42,281 nucleotides of DNA, taken from NCBI GenBank assembly GCA_002701845.1, contig NZXG01000052.1:1-42281 (forward strand). The letters run 5' to 3'. Below are positions 33,857 through 42,181 of the stretch, piece after piece. The DNA is from Pseudomonadales bacterium. Lineage in GTDB: Bacteria; Pseudomonadota; Gammaproteobacteria; Pseudomonadales; Ketobacteraceae. The stretch's first letter is position 1. Every line of letters begins with the position of its first letter. Position numbers and translations under genes: made by a program. Below the pieces are notes generated by a model. It searched no databases, was not told the origin of the DNA, and was given only the letters and a program-made list of their open reading frames with translations.

Positions 33857-35623
33857 GTGGCTGAACAACGTCAATCCAGGCTCCATCAACAGTTCCAGGC
33901 ACTGCTACGGGAGCTGATTGGGCAGGGTGCGCTCACTGAAGCTGCGTCTCGCAATTTACCTTTACCCACGGAAGCCGGCGAGATTGTGCCCAGGCTATGG
34001 GAAGCGGGGATCGATGACGTCAAACTGGCTCGGGCGTTGGCGCGGTTGTTTAAGCGCGCTCAGTACGACGGTGTGGTCAGGGATCGCGACAGTCTGGTGC
34101 GCAGCAGTCAGGACCGCTGCCCCTGGCTGATTGTGGATCGGGTTCTGTATGTGTCCAATCCCTATGATCGCAGCCAAATCGAGCCGTTGATGCGGCGCAA
34201 GAATGATCCCAAGGATAAACTGAAGTTCGAGCAGCTTGGGATTCTCGCCATGTCCGATTTCGAGTCGGATCTGGTGATTCAGGCCGATTGTGATCATGGT
34301 GTGTCAGTGGCGGAGGTTAGCGGCGCCTGGGCCAAGCAGTTTGTTGACGACCTGTTGAACGAAGCTGTGGCCATGCGGGCCAGCGATATCCATATTAACC
34401 CGGAATCCCATGGCGGGGTGATTAAGTTTCGCCTGGACGGCCGCTGCCAGGTGTGCCGGGTGCCGGGACTGCAAACCATAGAGCGGGAACGGTTCCGCCT
34501 GGTGGCTAATAATCTAATGGAGCGGGTGGGGAAGCAGAATAACTATCTGGAGCCTTCCAGTGGTTATCTGGTGTTCCAATCCGCACACAAGCAGGTCAGT
34601 ATGCGCCTGGAAATGGCGCCAGTGAAGATCTATTCCGAAATCCAACCCAAAATCACCATCCGTCTGCTTAATAACCAGCGTGGCACCAACAAACTGGATA
34701 ATCTTGGGCTGAGCCAGGCTCATGTGGCCCAATTGCGTAGCCTGGGTCACCGTGCCAACGGCATGCTGGTGGTCACGGGGCCCACCGGTAGCGGCAAATC
34801 CACCACCCTGAAGGCAATCCTAAAAGATGTGCGGGATAACTTCCCTGAAAAAGCGATCTACAGCATCGAGGATCCAGTGGAGGATCAACTGGATGGCATC
34901 ATCTCGCTGGAGGTGACCAAGCACATGGGATTTGCTAAAGCCCTGCGATCATTACTTCGCCACGATCCGGACGTAATCATGGTGGGGGAGATCCGCGACA
35001 GCGAGACCGCGGAACTGGCCCTGCGCGCCAGTATGACCGGTCATCTGGTGCTCACCACTCTGCACACCAATGATGCTCACGGTGCTATCAATCGATTACG
35101 CAACCTTGGGTTGGACAATGCCTTGTTGGCGGAAAATCTAATGGCGGTTACTGCTCAAAGATTGGTGAACAGAGTGTGTCCTGCCTGCTCCCGCATGCAA
35201 TCCATTACCCAGTCCAAAGAGTTGTGGTCCAAATATCACCACGTTCCGGAACTGAAAAATCCCGAAATCTTAGTCCCCGTAGTGTCTAATAAAGAAGGCT
35301 GTGAACGTTGCAACTACGGCTACACCGGGCGTCATCTGGTATGTGAGTTGTTTCTCAATGATCCAGAAACTGAACTCCAGATTATCGATGGGGTGCCTTC
35401 TAACGAAATCCGGCGGCAACAGGCACAGCGTGGTGTTTTTGATGACCTTTGGCAAGACGGCATCCGTCTGGTGCGGGAAGGTATAACCACCCTGGAGGCC
35501 CTGGAAGCCAGGATCAACCCAATCCGCGTGGCGCGGGCCTACCGCCTGCCGGGGTACAGCCAGGGCAACTCCCGGCGTAACGCCCAAAACATGGATTCAA
35601 TGTCGGTGGAACCAGCGTCATGA
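33857..35623 (+). CDS. GspE/PilB-type pilus assembly ATPase (R64 PilQ equivalent)
   Basis: Cytoplasmic hexameric ATPase that powers pilin extraction and assembly. The 588-residue protein has an N-terminal domain that contacts the inner-membrane platform, Walker A GPTGSGKSTTLKAIL (about 307), Asp box YSIEDPVED, and Walker B/His box HDPDVIMVGEIRDSETAELALRASMTGHLVLTTLHTND. A Zn-binding pair follows (CPAC near 440 and CERC near 483). The start may be GTG at 33857 or TTG at 33845; the GTG is preferred because it avoids overlap with pilP, though neither has a strong ribosome-binding site. No second, PilT-like retraction ATPase is present. Confidence 0.93.
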   Translation: MAEQRQSRLHQQFQALLRELIGQGALTEAASRNLPLPTEAGEIVPRLWEAGIDDVKLARALARLFKRAQYDGVVRDRDSLVRSSQDRCPWLIVDRVLYVSNPYDRSQIEPLMRRKNDPKDKLKFEQLGILAMSDFESDLVIQADCDHGVSVAEVSGAWAKQFVDDLLNEAVAMRASDIHINPESHGGVIKFRLDGRCQVCRVPGLQTIERERFRLVANNLMERVGKQNNYLEPSSGYLVFQSAHKQVSMRLEMAPVKIYSEIQPKITIRLLNNQRGTNKLDNLGLSQAHVAQLRSLGHRANGMLVVTGPTGSGKSTTLKAILKDVRDNFPEKAIYSIEDPVEDQLDGIISLEVTKHMGFAKALRSLLRHDPDVIMVGEIRDSETAELALRASMTGHLVLTTLHTNDAHGAINRLRNLGLDNALLAENLMAVTAQRLVNRVCPACSRMQSITQSKELWSKYHHVPELKNPEILVPVVSNKEGCERCNYGYTGRHLVCELFLNDPETELQIIDGVPSNEIRRQQAQRGVFDDLWQDGIRLVREGITTLEALEARINPIRVARAYRLPGYSQGNSRRNAQNMDSMSVEPAS

Positions 35624-35708
35624 TTAACCGTGAAGGCTACCATCGGTTTACCAGACAACAAAAGAGTGGACAAAAATCAACATGCAGGTAGGGAACAGGA
35701 GCACGTAT

Positions 35709-36224
35709 ATGCGGAATAAACTGAAACAGAATGCCGGTTTCACCCTGGTGGAGCTGATTGCGGTGGTGGCGATCATCTCCATGATCGCGGTATACGTTAC
35801 CATCGAGATTAATCAATCCAGTGATGACGCCAAGGTGGGTCTGGCCACAGCCTTTCTGACTTCCAATGTGCCCAGTGCTATTTCATCTTACCGGGCCAGG
35901 CATATGGCGAATTGTCGTTCTATTACAAATTATCCTGATGATGCAGTGGATTTGAACGGTGACGGGGATTACGACGTTGCTGATGTGCTGATTGAGCGTG
36001 GCCTGGCTCCTACTACGCCCTGGGGTGATACATGGGTGGCAGAATACAGTGATGAAACTAGAGAGATAACCATCCGGTTTCCCTTCAACGGAACCAATGC
36101 GGAAGTGGTGCGGGATGATATTTTAGTGAACCTAACCAACCGCCCACAAATGGTGTCGGTTGAGGATGGTGGGAGTCAGGCGGGTGGCGCTACTAGTCTG
36201 ACAGTTGTATACAGTTGCTCATAA
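35709..36224 (+). CDS. Prepilin, probable major pilin
   Basis: 171-residue prepilin with a 10-residue leader ending NAG and mature start FTLVELIAVVAIISMIAVYV, containing the Glu at position 5 needed for assembly and methylation. Two cysteines, in ANCRSI (about 68) and the C-terminal YSCS, could close the usual D-loop. AGGAG 7 bases before the ATG at 35709 fixes the start; an ATG at 35682 has none and would lengthen the leader. Its position between ATPase and platform genes and its strong ribosome-binding site suggest the main subunit. A short Phe-type leader is more like type IVa pilins than classical type IVb ones, despite the IVb-type machinery. Confidence 0.88.
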   Translation: MRNKLKQNAGFTLVELIAVVAIISMIAVYVTIEINQSSDDAKVGLATAFLTSNVPSAISSYRARHMANCRSITNYPDDAVDLNGDGDYDVADVLIERGLAPTTPWGDTWVAEYSDETREITIRFPFNGTNAEVVRDDILVNLTNRPQMVSVEDGGSQAGGATSLTVVYSCS

Positions 36225-36227
36225 ACC

Positions 36228-37397
36228 ATGCAATACGTCGTTCAGTATCTTGATGCAAAAGGGGAGTCGGCCTCCATTAAAGTGGAGGCCGGCAGTCGGG
36301 AAGAAGCCCGTTGGCATTCCCGTATACCAGAACGGCGCATCCTGGCGGTGCGCGAAGATGTGCTGGGGCAGATCGCTTTCGCCTTTGAGCCGCCGGGACC
36401 TGACCAGAAAAACCAGGCACTGTTTATGCAATCTTTGAGTAGCTCGCTATCCAGCGGAAAAACCGTCAAACAAAGCGTGGAACAGTTAATCCGTAAAAAC
36501 CGTTGGTTAAAAACAAAACCGGATAAACTGGATCAGTGCGAGAGCCTGGCGGATTATCTTGCCTTGTTCCGGTTTGACCACTTTGCCACCTTGATGGCGA
36601 GAGCAGCAGAAAAAGCAGGGGACTATTCCCACGCGCTTCGTCAGTCGGCGCAATATTTGTTGAGCCGTGAAAAGATCCGCTCAGAGGTAAGCTCAGAGCT
36701 GAAAAATGGATTGCTGTATATATTTCTGGGGGGGGGATTTTTCTTCGTAGTGCCGGCTTTTCTGAACAACTCCTTGCAATCCTTAATGGGTATGAGTAGT
36801 AACGGTTTTGTCAAGCCAAATCAATTTACCTTGACATTGATGGCGCTGGGGCAGTTCACCAAAGACTACGCGTGGTTTTTGCCTTTGCTGTTTCTGGTGG
36901 TTTTTTTCTACCGTAAACCGCTATGGAATCTGGTCAAGCGGCTGCCTTTATTCAACTTGATTGAGTTAAAGCGAATCCAGGAACGATCTACCGAGTTTGT
37001 GGCAGTTTATGAGATGCTACAGTCAGCCGGGTATGTGGATTCTGAGATCGTAGCCGAGGCCATGCAGGCAACCCGCGGCGAAAAACGTGCTGTCTATCAG
37101 AGGGTCTATGCCCATCTGGCAAAATCCGAGATGTTGGCGGACGCCCTGGATGCTGAGGATTGGGATGAATCTCTGATCGATGCCATGCAGGTTTTCAACG
37201 AAGTGGATGCCGATCAGCAGCAATTTATTCTGGCATCGGTAAAAGACACGCTACATTTAAAAAGTGTGCACACCAGTCGTCAGATATCAAAATATTTGTC
37301 TCGTATCGGTTTTGCACTGATGATTCTGGCGGCAACGGTAGCGGTGCTTGGTTTTTATCTGCCGCTGGCTGGTGCGGCTTCAAATGTGACGGTGTGA
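36228..37397 (+). CDS. GspF/PilC-type inner-membrane platform protein (R64 PilR equivalent)
   Basis: Polytopic platform protein on which the ATPase acts, 389 residues. Conserved GspF features include the QSLSSSLSSGKTVKQSVEQL helix and ATLMARAAEKAGDYSHALRQSAQYL, then transmembrane helices at about 160-185, 220-240 and 365-385. The duplicated second domain shows RSTEFVAVYEMLQSAGYVDSEIV. A run of nine G (36728-36736) encodes part of LGGGFFF in the first membrane helix. The gene starts 3 bases past the pilin stop and overlaps the next gene by one base (TGATG). Confidence 0.9.
   Translation: MQYVVQYLDAKGESASIKVEAGSREEARWHSRIPERRILAVREDVLGQIAFAFEPPGPDQKNQALFMQSLSSSLSSGKTVKQSVEQLIRKNRWLKTKPDKLDQCESLADYLALFRFDHFATLMARAAEKAGDYSHALRQSAQYLLSREKIRSEVSSELKNGLLYIFLGGGFFFVVPAFLNNSLQSLMGMSSNGFVKPNQFTLTLMALGQFTKDYAWFLPLLFLVVFFYRKPLWNLVKRLPLFNLIELKRIQERSTEFVAVYEMLQSAGYVDSEIVAEAMQATRGEKRAVYQRVYAHLAKSEMLADALDAEDWDESLIDAMQVFNEVDADQQQFILASVKDTLHLKSVHTSRQISKYLSRIGFALMILAATVAVLGFYLPLAGAASNVTV
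36728..36736 (+). repeat. G9 homopolymer inside the pilus platform gene
   Basis: Nine consecutive G in the first membrane helix of the GspF-type protein. It is the longest homopolymer I found in the window. A one-base change would truncate the protein early and switch off piliation. Confidence 0.9.
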
Positions 37398-37921
37398 TGA
37401 ATAGACTGATCAATAATAGAAAAGGTATGACGCTGGTAGAGCTACTGGCTGTGATAGGTCTGATTACCATCAGTATTGCTGTTCTATTGCCGAATTTGAG
37501 TACCGAGATGCGGTACCGGTCGGTCGCCGGGGCGGCCCATAAAGCACAGGAAATTGCCACTATCATCGACTACGGTCGCTCTATAGGAATGGTGGGGCCT
37601 TTCACCGGAAGCCTGGGCGAGTTTATTGCCGGGCCAGCCAATAATGTGGATGCAGCTATGCCAGGCTTGCGTACGACTTTCGAGTTATTGGGCAGAGCAG
37701 CAAACGAGCTGTTTCAGGTGGAAGTGGGTCAATACGGTGTCCGGGTTTCCTTTGCTCTTATCGGAGTAGAATACGCGGAGTTTCGCTTTCCCGGGACCCA
37801 TACCGAAATTGCGGTGGATGAAGAGGCCGGCGCCACCACGGTAACCTGGAGCACTGGGCCTGCCGCGCTAACCTCGCTCAATGCGGCTTATGGCACGCAT
37901 CAGTTGATCAATGATGACTAG
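37397..37921 (+). CDS. Prepilin-like protein (minor pilin)
   Basis: 174 residues, leader MNRLINNRKG followed by MTLVELLAVIGLITISIAVLLPN. The mature protein would start with Met, as in several type IVb pilins, and has Glu at position 5. No cysteine pair is visible. The start ATG overlaps the stop of the platform gene and its end overlaps the next prepilin gene by 11 bases. Confidence 0.85.
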   Translation: MNRLINNRKGMTLVELLAVIGLITISIAVLLPNLSTEMRYRSVAGAAHKAQEIATIIDYGRSIGMVGPFTGSLGEFIAGPANNVDAAMPGLRTTFELLGRAANELFQVEVGQYGVRVSFALIGVEYAEFRFPGTHTEIAVDEEAGATTVTWSTGPAALTSLNAAYGTHQLINDD

Positions 37922-38735
37922 TCTGGTTACAGCAGCCGGGCGCCGATGCACTGGCTTTACTCTGGTTGAGGTTATGGTGTCGGTAGCGCTGATTTCCGCG
38001 GTTGCCGGTTATTTTATTCATATACAGATTCAGCAGATGGAGGAGCGGGTGGTTCAGTCTGTGGCTCAGGATGTGCTGAGTCTTGGCAACGGAGCCATGG
38101 CCTATTTTTCGCAGGTCGGACAGTGGCCGGATCAGGATAATGAATGCCGGAACCTGGTGGAAACGCTGGCGGCTGCTGGTGCTTTCCCGGTGGGTGAAGA
38201 CGGTTATCAGGGGCCGGAGGGTGTGAATCTCAACGCCAGCTGTGATGACAGTGATGATATCGGCCGCAGTCTTTTATTAGTCATTCGTTTTCCGGATTAC
38301 GCGGCGGAGCAGGCGCGAATGCTGATGAGCTTCCTCCCCACCTCCAGCATTTCAGATATCGATGCAGGCGAGCAACCCGAAGTGATTCACTACGTGCCCC
38401 AGCCCCGTCGAGCGTCATATCGTTACCAATTCCACAAACTCACTCTGGCAGAGGCAGGCAGTGCCTTGCTTCCCAAGCCGGACTGCCCAGGGCGACGTAA
38501 CGACCCAGCCTATATCGTATTGCCTCAGGCGGTGTGTGGGCCGGTTTCGAAAGATGGCCTTGCCGGATTTTATTTTGCAGAAACCGATATGGGTGACACC
38601 TGGCGGCTCCAATTGCGGGTGGCAATTGGTAATGCTACCAATGCGCCGCACGACTTTAGCACCTTACCGGATAACCCTGATTGTGAAGGTGAACCAATTA
38701 CCATGGGAGCCTTGACCTATTGTGATGGGCGCTAA
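37911..38735 (+). CDS. Prepilin-like protein (minor pilin)
   Basis: 274 residues with a 15-residue leader ending CTG and mature start FTLVEVMVSVALISAVAGYFIHIQIQQ, with Glu at position 5. The globular domain has about six cysteines (NECRNLV, NASCDDS, PDCPGRR, AVCGP, PDCEG, TYCDG), suggesting a disulfide-stabilised surface domain. Two adjacent ATGs (37911, 37914) are possible starts. Overlaps the following gene by 11 bases. Confidence 0.82.
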   Translation: MMTSLVTAAGRRCTGFTLVEVMVSVALISAVAGYFIHIQIQQMEERVVQSVAQDVLSLGNGAMAYFSQVGQWPDQDNECRNLVETLAAAGAFPVGEDGYQGPEGVNLNASCDDSDDIGRSLLLVIRFPDYAAEQARMLMSFLPTSSISDIDAGEQPEVIHYVPQPRRASYRYQFHKLTLAEAGSALLPKPDCPGRRNDPAYIVLPQAVCGPVSKDGLAGFYFAETDMGDTWRLQLRVAIGNATNAPHDFSTLPDNPDCEGEPITMGALTYCDGR

Positions 38736-39534
38736 ACGGCAAACCGGTCTGTCCCTGGTGTTCGCATTGATCATCATCAGTGTAATGGTCACCACCGCGC
38801 TGCATTATAATAGTCGAGTTGCTGCCGGTTCCGAACGACAAGCGTACGAGTATACTTTTGCGCAGTTACAGAATACCCTAAACCTCGCTTACAGCTTTCG
38901 TCAGCGCCAGGGTCAGTGGCCATTGGACCGGCGGGGCGACTGTGAAATGCCCGACGAATATCTGGATTGGGATGATCACCTTACGAATGGTTGGGGCTAC
39001 AGACTGGAGGGCGGTGATGACTGTGATCGGCTTGATGACCAATATGTGGTTGAACAGACGGTGCCTGAGTACGCGGTGGCGTTATTTCAGAATACGATGA
39101 CGGAAGAGGTTTCCTCTTTTCGGGTCAATCAAGCTGGTTTAAGAGGTATGAGAGTTGTGCTGGATAACAGGGAGGTAGAAACCGTACTTATGGATATCGA
39201 AGAGGCTGATAATAGCGAATGGGATGGTACTCGTATGACGCAGATGGAATGTGGCTCTGACCAAACATTGACATATATCATCGGGATGAATGGCTTTTGT
39301 GCAAAGGAAGTTCTACCAGAAAATATCATGGCTTTTGCCGGTTTTTCATCAATCACTGTAGATTCGGGTGACGTAAATTTCGTTGGCGTTGGCCAGAAAT
39401 ATTACTGGATAGGAGAGGAAGCCCATGAAGATGGCGCATACTTATCTTTATATAGTGAATTAACTGATAATACCTGCTCTTCTGGAGTATCCAGCGAGGA
39501 TATCAGATTTGCCCTTTTTTCATGGTGCCAATAG
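38725..39534 (+). CDS. Atypical prepilin-like protein lacking Glu5 (PilX/MshP/GspK-like N-terminus)
   Basis: 269 residues. An 8-residue leader ending in Gly precedes LSLVFALIIISVMVTTALHY. Position 5 is Phe instead of Glu. PilX-, MshP- and GspK-type minor subunits often lack this Glu and sit at the pilus tip, where no subunit above needs contacting; that role here is inferred. The globular part has several Cys (GDCEMP, GDDCDR, MECGS, NGFCAK, DNTCSSG, SWCQ). From about 39100 onward the gene becomes more AT-rich than the rest of the operon. Confidence 0.75.
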   Translation: MGAKRQTGLSLVFALIIISVMVTTALHYNSRVAAGSERQAYEYTFAQLQNTLNLAYSFRQRQGQWPLDRRGDCEMPDEYLDWDDHLTNGWGYRLEGGDDCDRLDDQYVVEQTVPEYAVALFQNTMTEEVSSFRVNQAGLRGMRVVLDNREVETVLMDIEEADNSEWDGTRMTQMECGSDQTLTYIIGMNGFCAKEVLPENIMAFAGFSSITVDSGDVNFVGVGQKYYWIGEEAHEDGAYLSLYSELTDNTCSSGVSSEDIRFALFSWCQ

Positions 39535-39556
39535 GCGAAATAGCAAGGAAATTTCA

Positions 39557-41623
39557 ATGCAAGTTCCAAGCATGCATATTAGGTTACTCTTGTTGATCCT
39601 GTTCACCCTCACTGGTTGCGGTGGTGGTGGCGGGGGCAGTGGTAGCGACGCCTCCCCGGGCCGCAATGACAATACGCCCCAACCTCAGCCTACAGATGAG
39701 CAAGTTGGCGTATTCACTGATGGTCCGGTTTCCGGCTTATTCTACCGGCAAAACACGAGTATTGAAGGCTATACTGAAGACGGTAAATTTCGCTATGATG
39801 CCAACAGCCCGGACCCTGTCTGTTTCTATATTGGCGAGGTGAAACTGGGGTGTGCTACAGGCGCAGCCCGGCTTACCCCGTACCACCTCGCAATGCCGGG
39901 AAATCCTCCCAGTTTGCAGTCAGGCTATAATATTTCTCGACTATTGATAAGCCTGGACCAATCCACTACCGAGGCCATCCAGCTACCAGAATCCAGCCGG
40001 CAGGCTAAGGGGTATGTTAATTTTGGCTTGTCCGATGGTCAGTTCGCCAATGACCCCGTGGTGTCCGACTTGTTGGAGCGCTACTCACCCGAGGGTGGCA
40101 TGGCAACGCGGGAAATGGTGGAAAGCCACCTGGCTGAAAACCAGGAAGTTCAGCAAGCCATGGAACAGTTAAGAACAACATTGGACCAGCGGATCGCTGG
40201 AATGGACGTCCGCTGGAACAGTACTCTGGATCAAAGTGGTGTGCTGGCTCATATTCGGGCTCGAACCGCAGGTGACCCTACGCAAGTGCAACATCTTTAT
40301 CTGGAAGTGCAGCGTAGTAGTGACGGAACCTTTCACCTGGACAAAGTCACCCACATCACCGCTGCGGAACATTATGTTCATATTCGCTGGCGCGAAGACG
40401 GCTACCCCAGCCGGGTTAGCCGTGACGGGAAAGTCTATGGCTATCTGAACTTTATCAATTCCACCCTGGATGACTGGGCAGCGACCTCCAGCTATCAGCC
40501 GAAGCGCACTGGCTATTTGATTGGCGACGGTGGCTTCGAGGACCGAACGGAGACCCAGCACATCCCCCCGCAGGCGGTAGCAGATTTGCGGCATCAACTC
40601 GCGGAATTGGAAACCGGCACTCTGAGCCAGGAGGCACTGCTGCGGATAGCCAGTCACGCCATGAAGGTGGTACAGAGTGTGCGCTGTGCTGAAAGTGACG
40701 CCGAACAATGTGATGTCGCTTTGGCCGAAGCCCTGTTACTGGCCGGAAGTGACACGAATTATCATAATCGGGTCGTCAGCTGGATACCAGCGTACTTGGA
40801 ACCGGATCTCTGTTTGCTAAGCGATGAGGAGCCTGACCGATGCCGGTTCTTGCCAAACCTCGTTGAGTTTAATCTGGTGATGGGGCAGGACTTTGACGCT
40901 TATTCTGGTATGTCGAAGTACAATCCGGATATCCTGTATAGGTATCAAGACCCAGATCGTTACTGGAGTGAAAATCCGACAGCTTTTTTCCCTGCACTGC
41001 AAGTTTGGCTGCGTGTGCTAGAGCATGGGATCTTTATCTGGCATCCTCTGGTTTGTGAAATAGAGCTAGTGGAGTATCAATTTGCGGATGGTGTTCAGTA
41101 CCTCGGAGTTCTCGGTGGAGCTGCCGGATGTTATGATCCCAGGGACTATCCCAGGGGATACTTCTATACATTTGAATTTCCAGCTTGTAATGCTTTAGAT
41201 TACAACGGCACGAGTTGTAATAGACACGGAGCAGTGGATATGACATTGCCTCATCCCCTGAATTACAATTACACCGTGCCGGAAGATGAACTGGCGCTGG
41301 CGCTTAAAGTAGCTGAAAAATTTGTAACAGCAGGTGCCGGCTTTGTTTTAAGAAAATATGAGGAAACCGAAAATTCCATATCGTATATAAACGAAGACGG
41401 GCGGAGTGCTGTTCCGGTTGTTAATACAGTGAGCGAAACATACTATTTGTCAAACGGAGCGCCTGGCCCGTATGATACATCGACAATTCCATTTAAAGCA
41501 GGCATCACGCGGAATAAAAGCTATTCTAATTTTCTGGTACTTTATCTGGATATAGGTGGTGAATTTGTTGACATTAACGGCACAAGGGCCACTGTATATC
41601 TTGACGGGCGATGGCCTCAATAG
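39557..41623 (+). CDS. Large surface lipoprotein, possible pilus-associated adhesin
   Basis: 688 residues, lipobox LTGC (Cys21) followed by six Gly and a Ser/Asp/Pro linker, the tether type of surface-exposed lipoproteins. The first domain (VFTDGPVSGLFYRQNTSIEG, DGKFRYD, VCFYIGEVKLGCATGAARLTPYHL) is a repeat-like beta domain seen in many marine gammaproteobacterial lipoproteins. The rest is unrecognised; the last 250 residues are rich in Tyr, Cys and aromatic residues and AT-richer. AAGGAA precedes the ATG at 39557. It lies 22 bases after the last prepilin gene and probably belongs to that operon. A binding or adhesin role is inferred from context only. Confidence 0.75.
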   Translation: MQVPSMHIRLLLLILFTLTGCGGGGGGSGSDASPGRNDNTPQPQPTDEQVGVFTDGPVSGLFYRQNTSIEGYTEDGKFRYDANSPDPVCFYIGEVKLGCATGAARLTPYHLAMPGNPPSLQSGYNISRLLISLDQSTTEAIQLPESSRQAKGYVNFGLSDGQFANDPVVSDLLERYSPEGGMATREMVESHLAENQEVQQAMEQLRTTLDQRIAGMDVRWNSTLDQSGVLAHIRARTAGDPTQVQHLYLEVQRSSDGTFHLDKVTHITAAEHYVHIRWREDGYPSRVSRDGKVYGYLNFINSTLDDWAATSSYQPKRTGYLIGDGGFEDRTETQHIPPQAVADLRHQLAELETGTLSQEALLRIASHAMKVVQSVRCAESDAEQCDVALAEALLLAGSDTNYHNRVVSWIPAYLEPDLCLLSDEEPDRCRFLPNLVEFNLVMGQDFDAYSGMSKYNPDILYRYQDPDRYWSENPTAFFPALQVWLRVLEHGIFIWHPLVCEIELVEYQFADGVQYLGVLGGAAGCYDPRDYPRGYFYTFEFPACNALDYNGTSCNRHGAVDMTLPHPLNYNYTVPEDELALALKVAEKFVTAGAGFVLRKYEETENSISYINEDGRSAVPVVNTVSETYYLSNGAPGPYDTSTIPFKAGITRNKSYSNFLVLYLDIGGEFVDINGTRATVYLDGRWPQ

Positions 41624-41657
41624 TAGTTACGGATTGCTAATGAGGACGCTTTATCGG

Positions 41658-41970
41658 TCACAAGTGCTTGAAGGGCACAATTTTTAGGTGCTCTTTCCTA
41701 CCGGGTTGCAGGGTGAGCTCCACACCGGCTTCGCTCACCAGCTCGGTGCTGTTTTATACGGGTATGGGCGTCTCCACCGATAGTCTGATGCATGTTTCGG
41801 CCCACGGTCTGGTGCAGTTGTGAGCCCATAGACTCCCGCCAGTCATGGTTGGCATGCAGATCCAGGTCCCGCTGGGCGTGGACGTAGATTTGTTCATGGT
41901 CTTTTTTGTCGTCCAGACGCAGCTCATTGAACCCCCGTCCCCGGGGCTGCTGTGAGTTTGATTTTGTTTG
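41658..41970 (-). pseudogene. vgrG remnant (start of the beta-helix region), frameshifted
   Basis: Reading the minus strand from about 41965 gives RGFNELRLDDKKDHEQIYV, then HAQRDLDLHANHDWRESMGS and QLHQTVGRNMHQTIGGDA. This aligns with the same segment of the intact VgrG at 2026-5106 (GGGGFHELRVEDKAGAEQIL, QKDLDLRIGNDY, DQHQTVG). A one-base shift in the run AAAA near 41753 moves the sequence to another frame, where STELVSEAGVELTLQPG continues to a stop at 41658. The gp27/gp5 body is absent. It is a decayed fragment of a VgrG different from the intact one. Confidence 0.85.
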
Positions 41971-42181
41971 CAGGTGCTTCAGTTTTAGGGTTCGGATAAT
42001 CCTTACGCTGAACCCTTCTATACTGCTTCATCCCGGTTGTCAGAGCTCCATGTTTCTCCAGAGAATGAACATTTGGTGAACCATTAATCGATTCAAGTCT
42101 CTCAATTCTTTGAAGGTAACCAGGCTCAGATATTTTTTGTCCCGTACTATTTTGATTACCAACTTTAGTGTTTGGAACTAT
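41924..42181 (-). pseudogene. Toxin-like ORF remnant with HSLEKHGALTT motif
   Basis: An 85-codon open frame on the minus strand bounded by stops, without a convincing start codon. It includes QRIERLESINGSPNVHSLEK and HGALTTGMKQYRR (42035-42070 encodes the core). From memory, HSLxRHGAxTT followed by a QYxRA-like segment occurs in C-terminal toxin regions of some polymorphic-toxin proteins; I could not verify this. Its 3' part runs into the vgrG remnant in a different frame, so the junction near 41965-41975 is a rearrangement or deletion scar. Confidence 0.45.

Noticed and set aside
36205-36438. 77-codon frame overlapping the start of the platform gene
   Set aside because: It is an out-of-frame shadow of the GspF-type gene with no ribosome-binding site or recognisable content.
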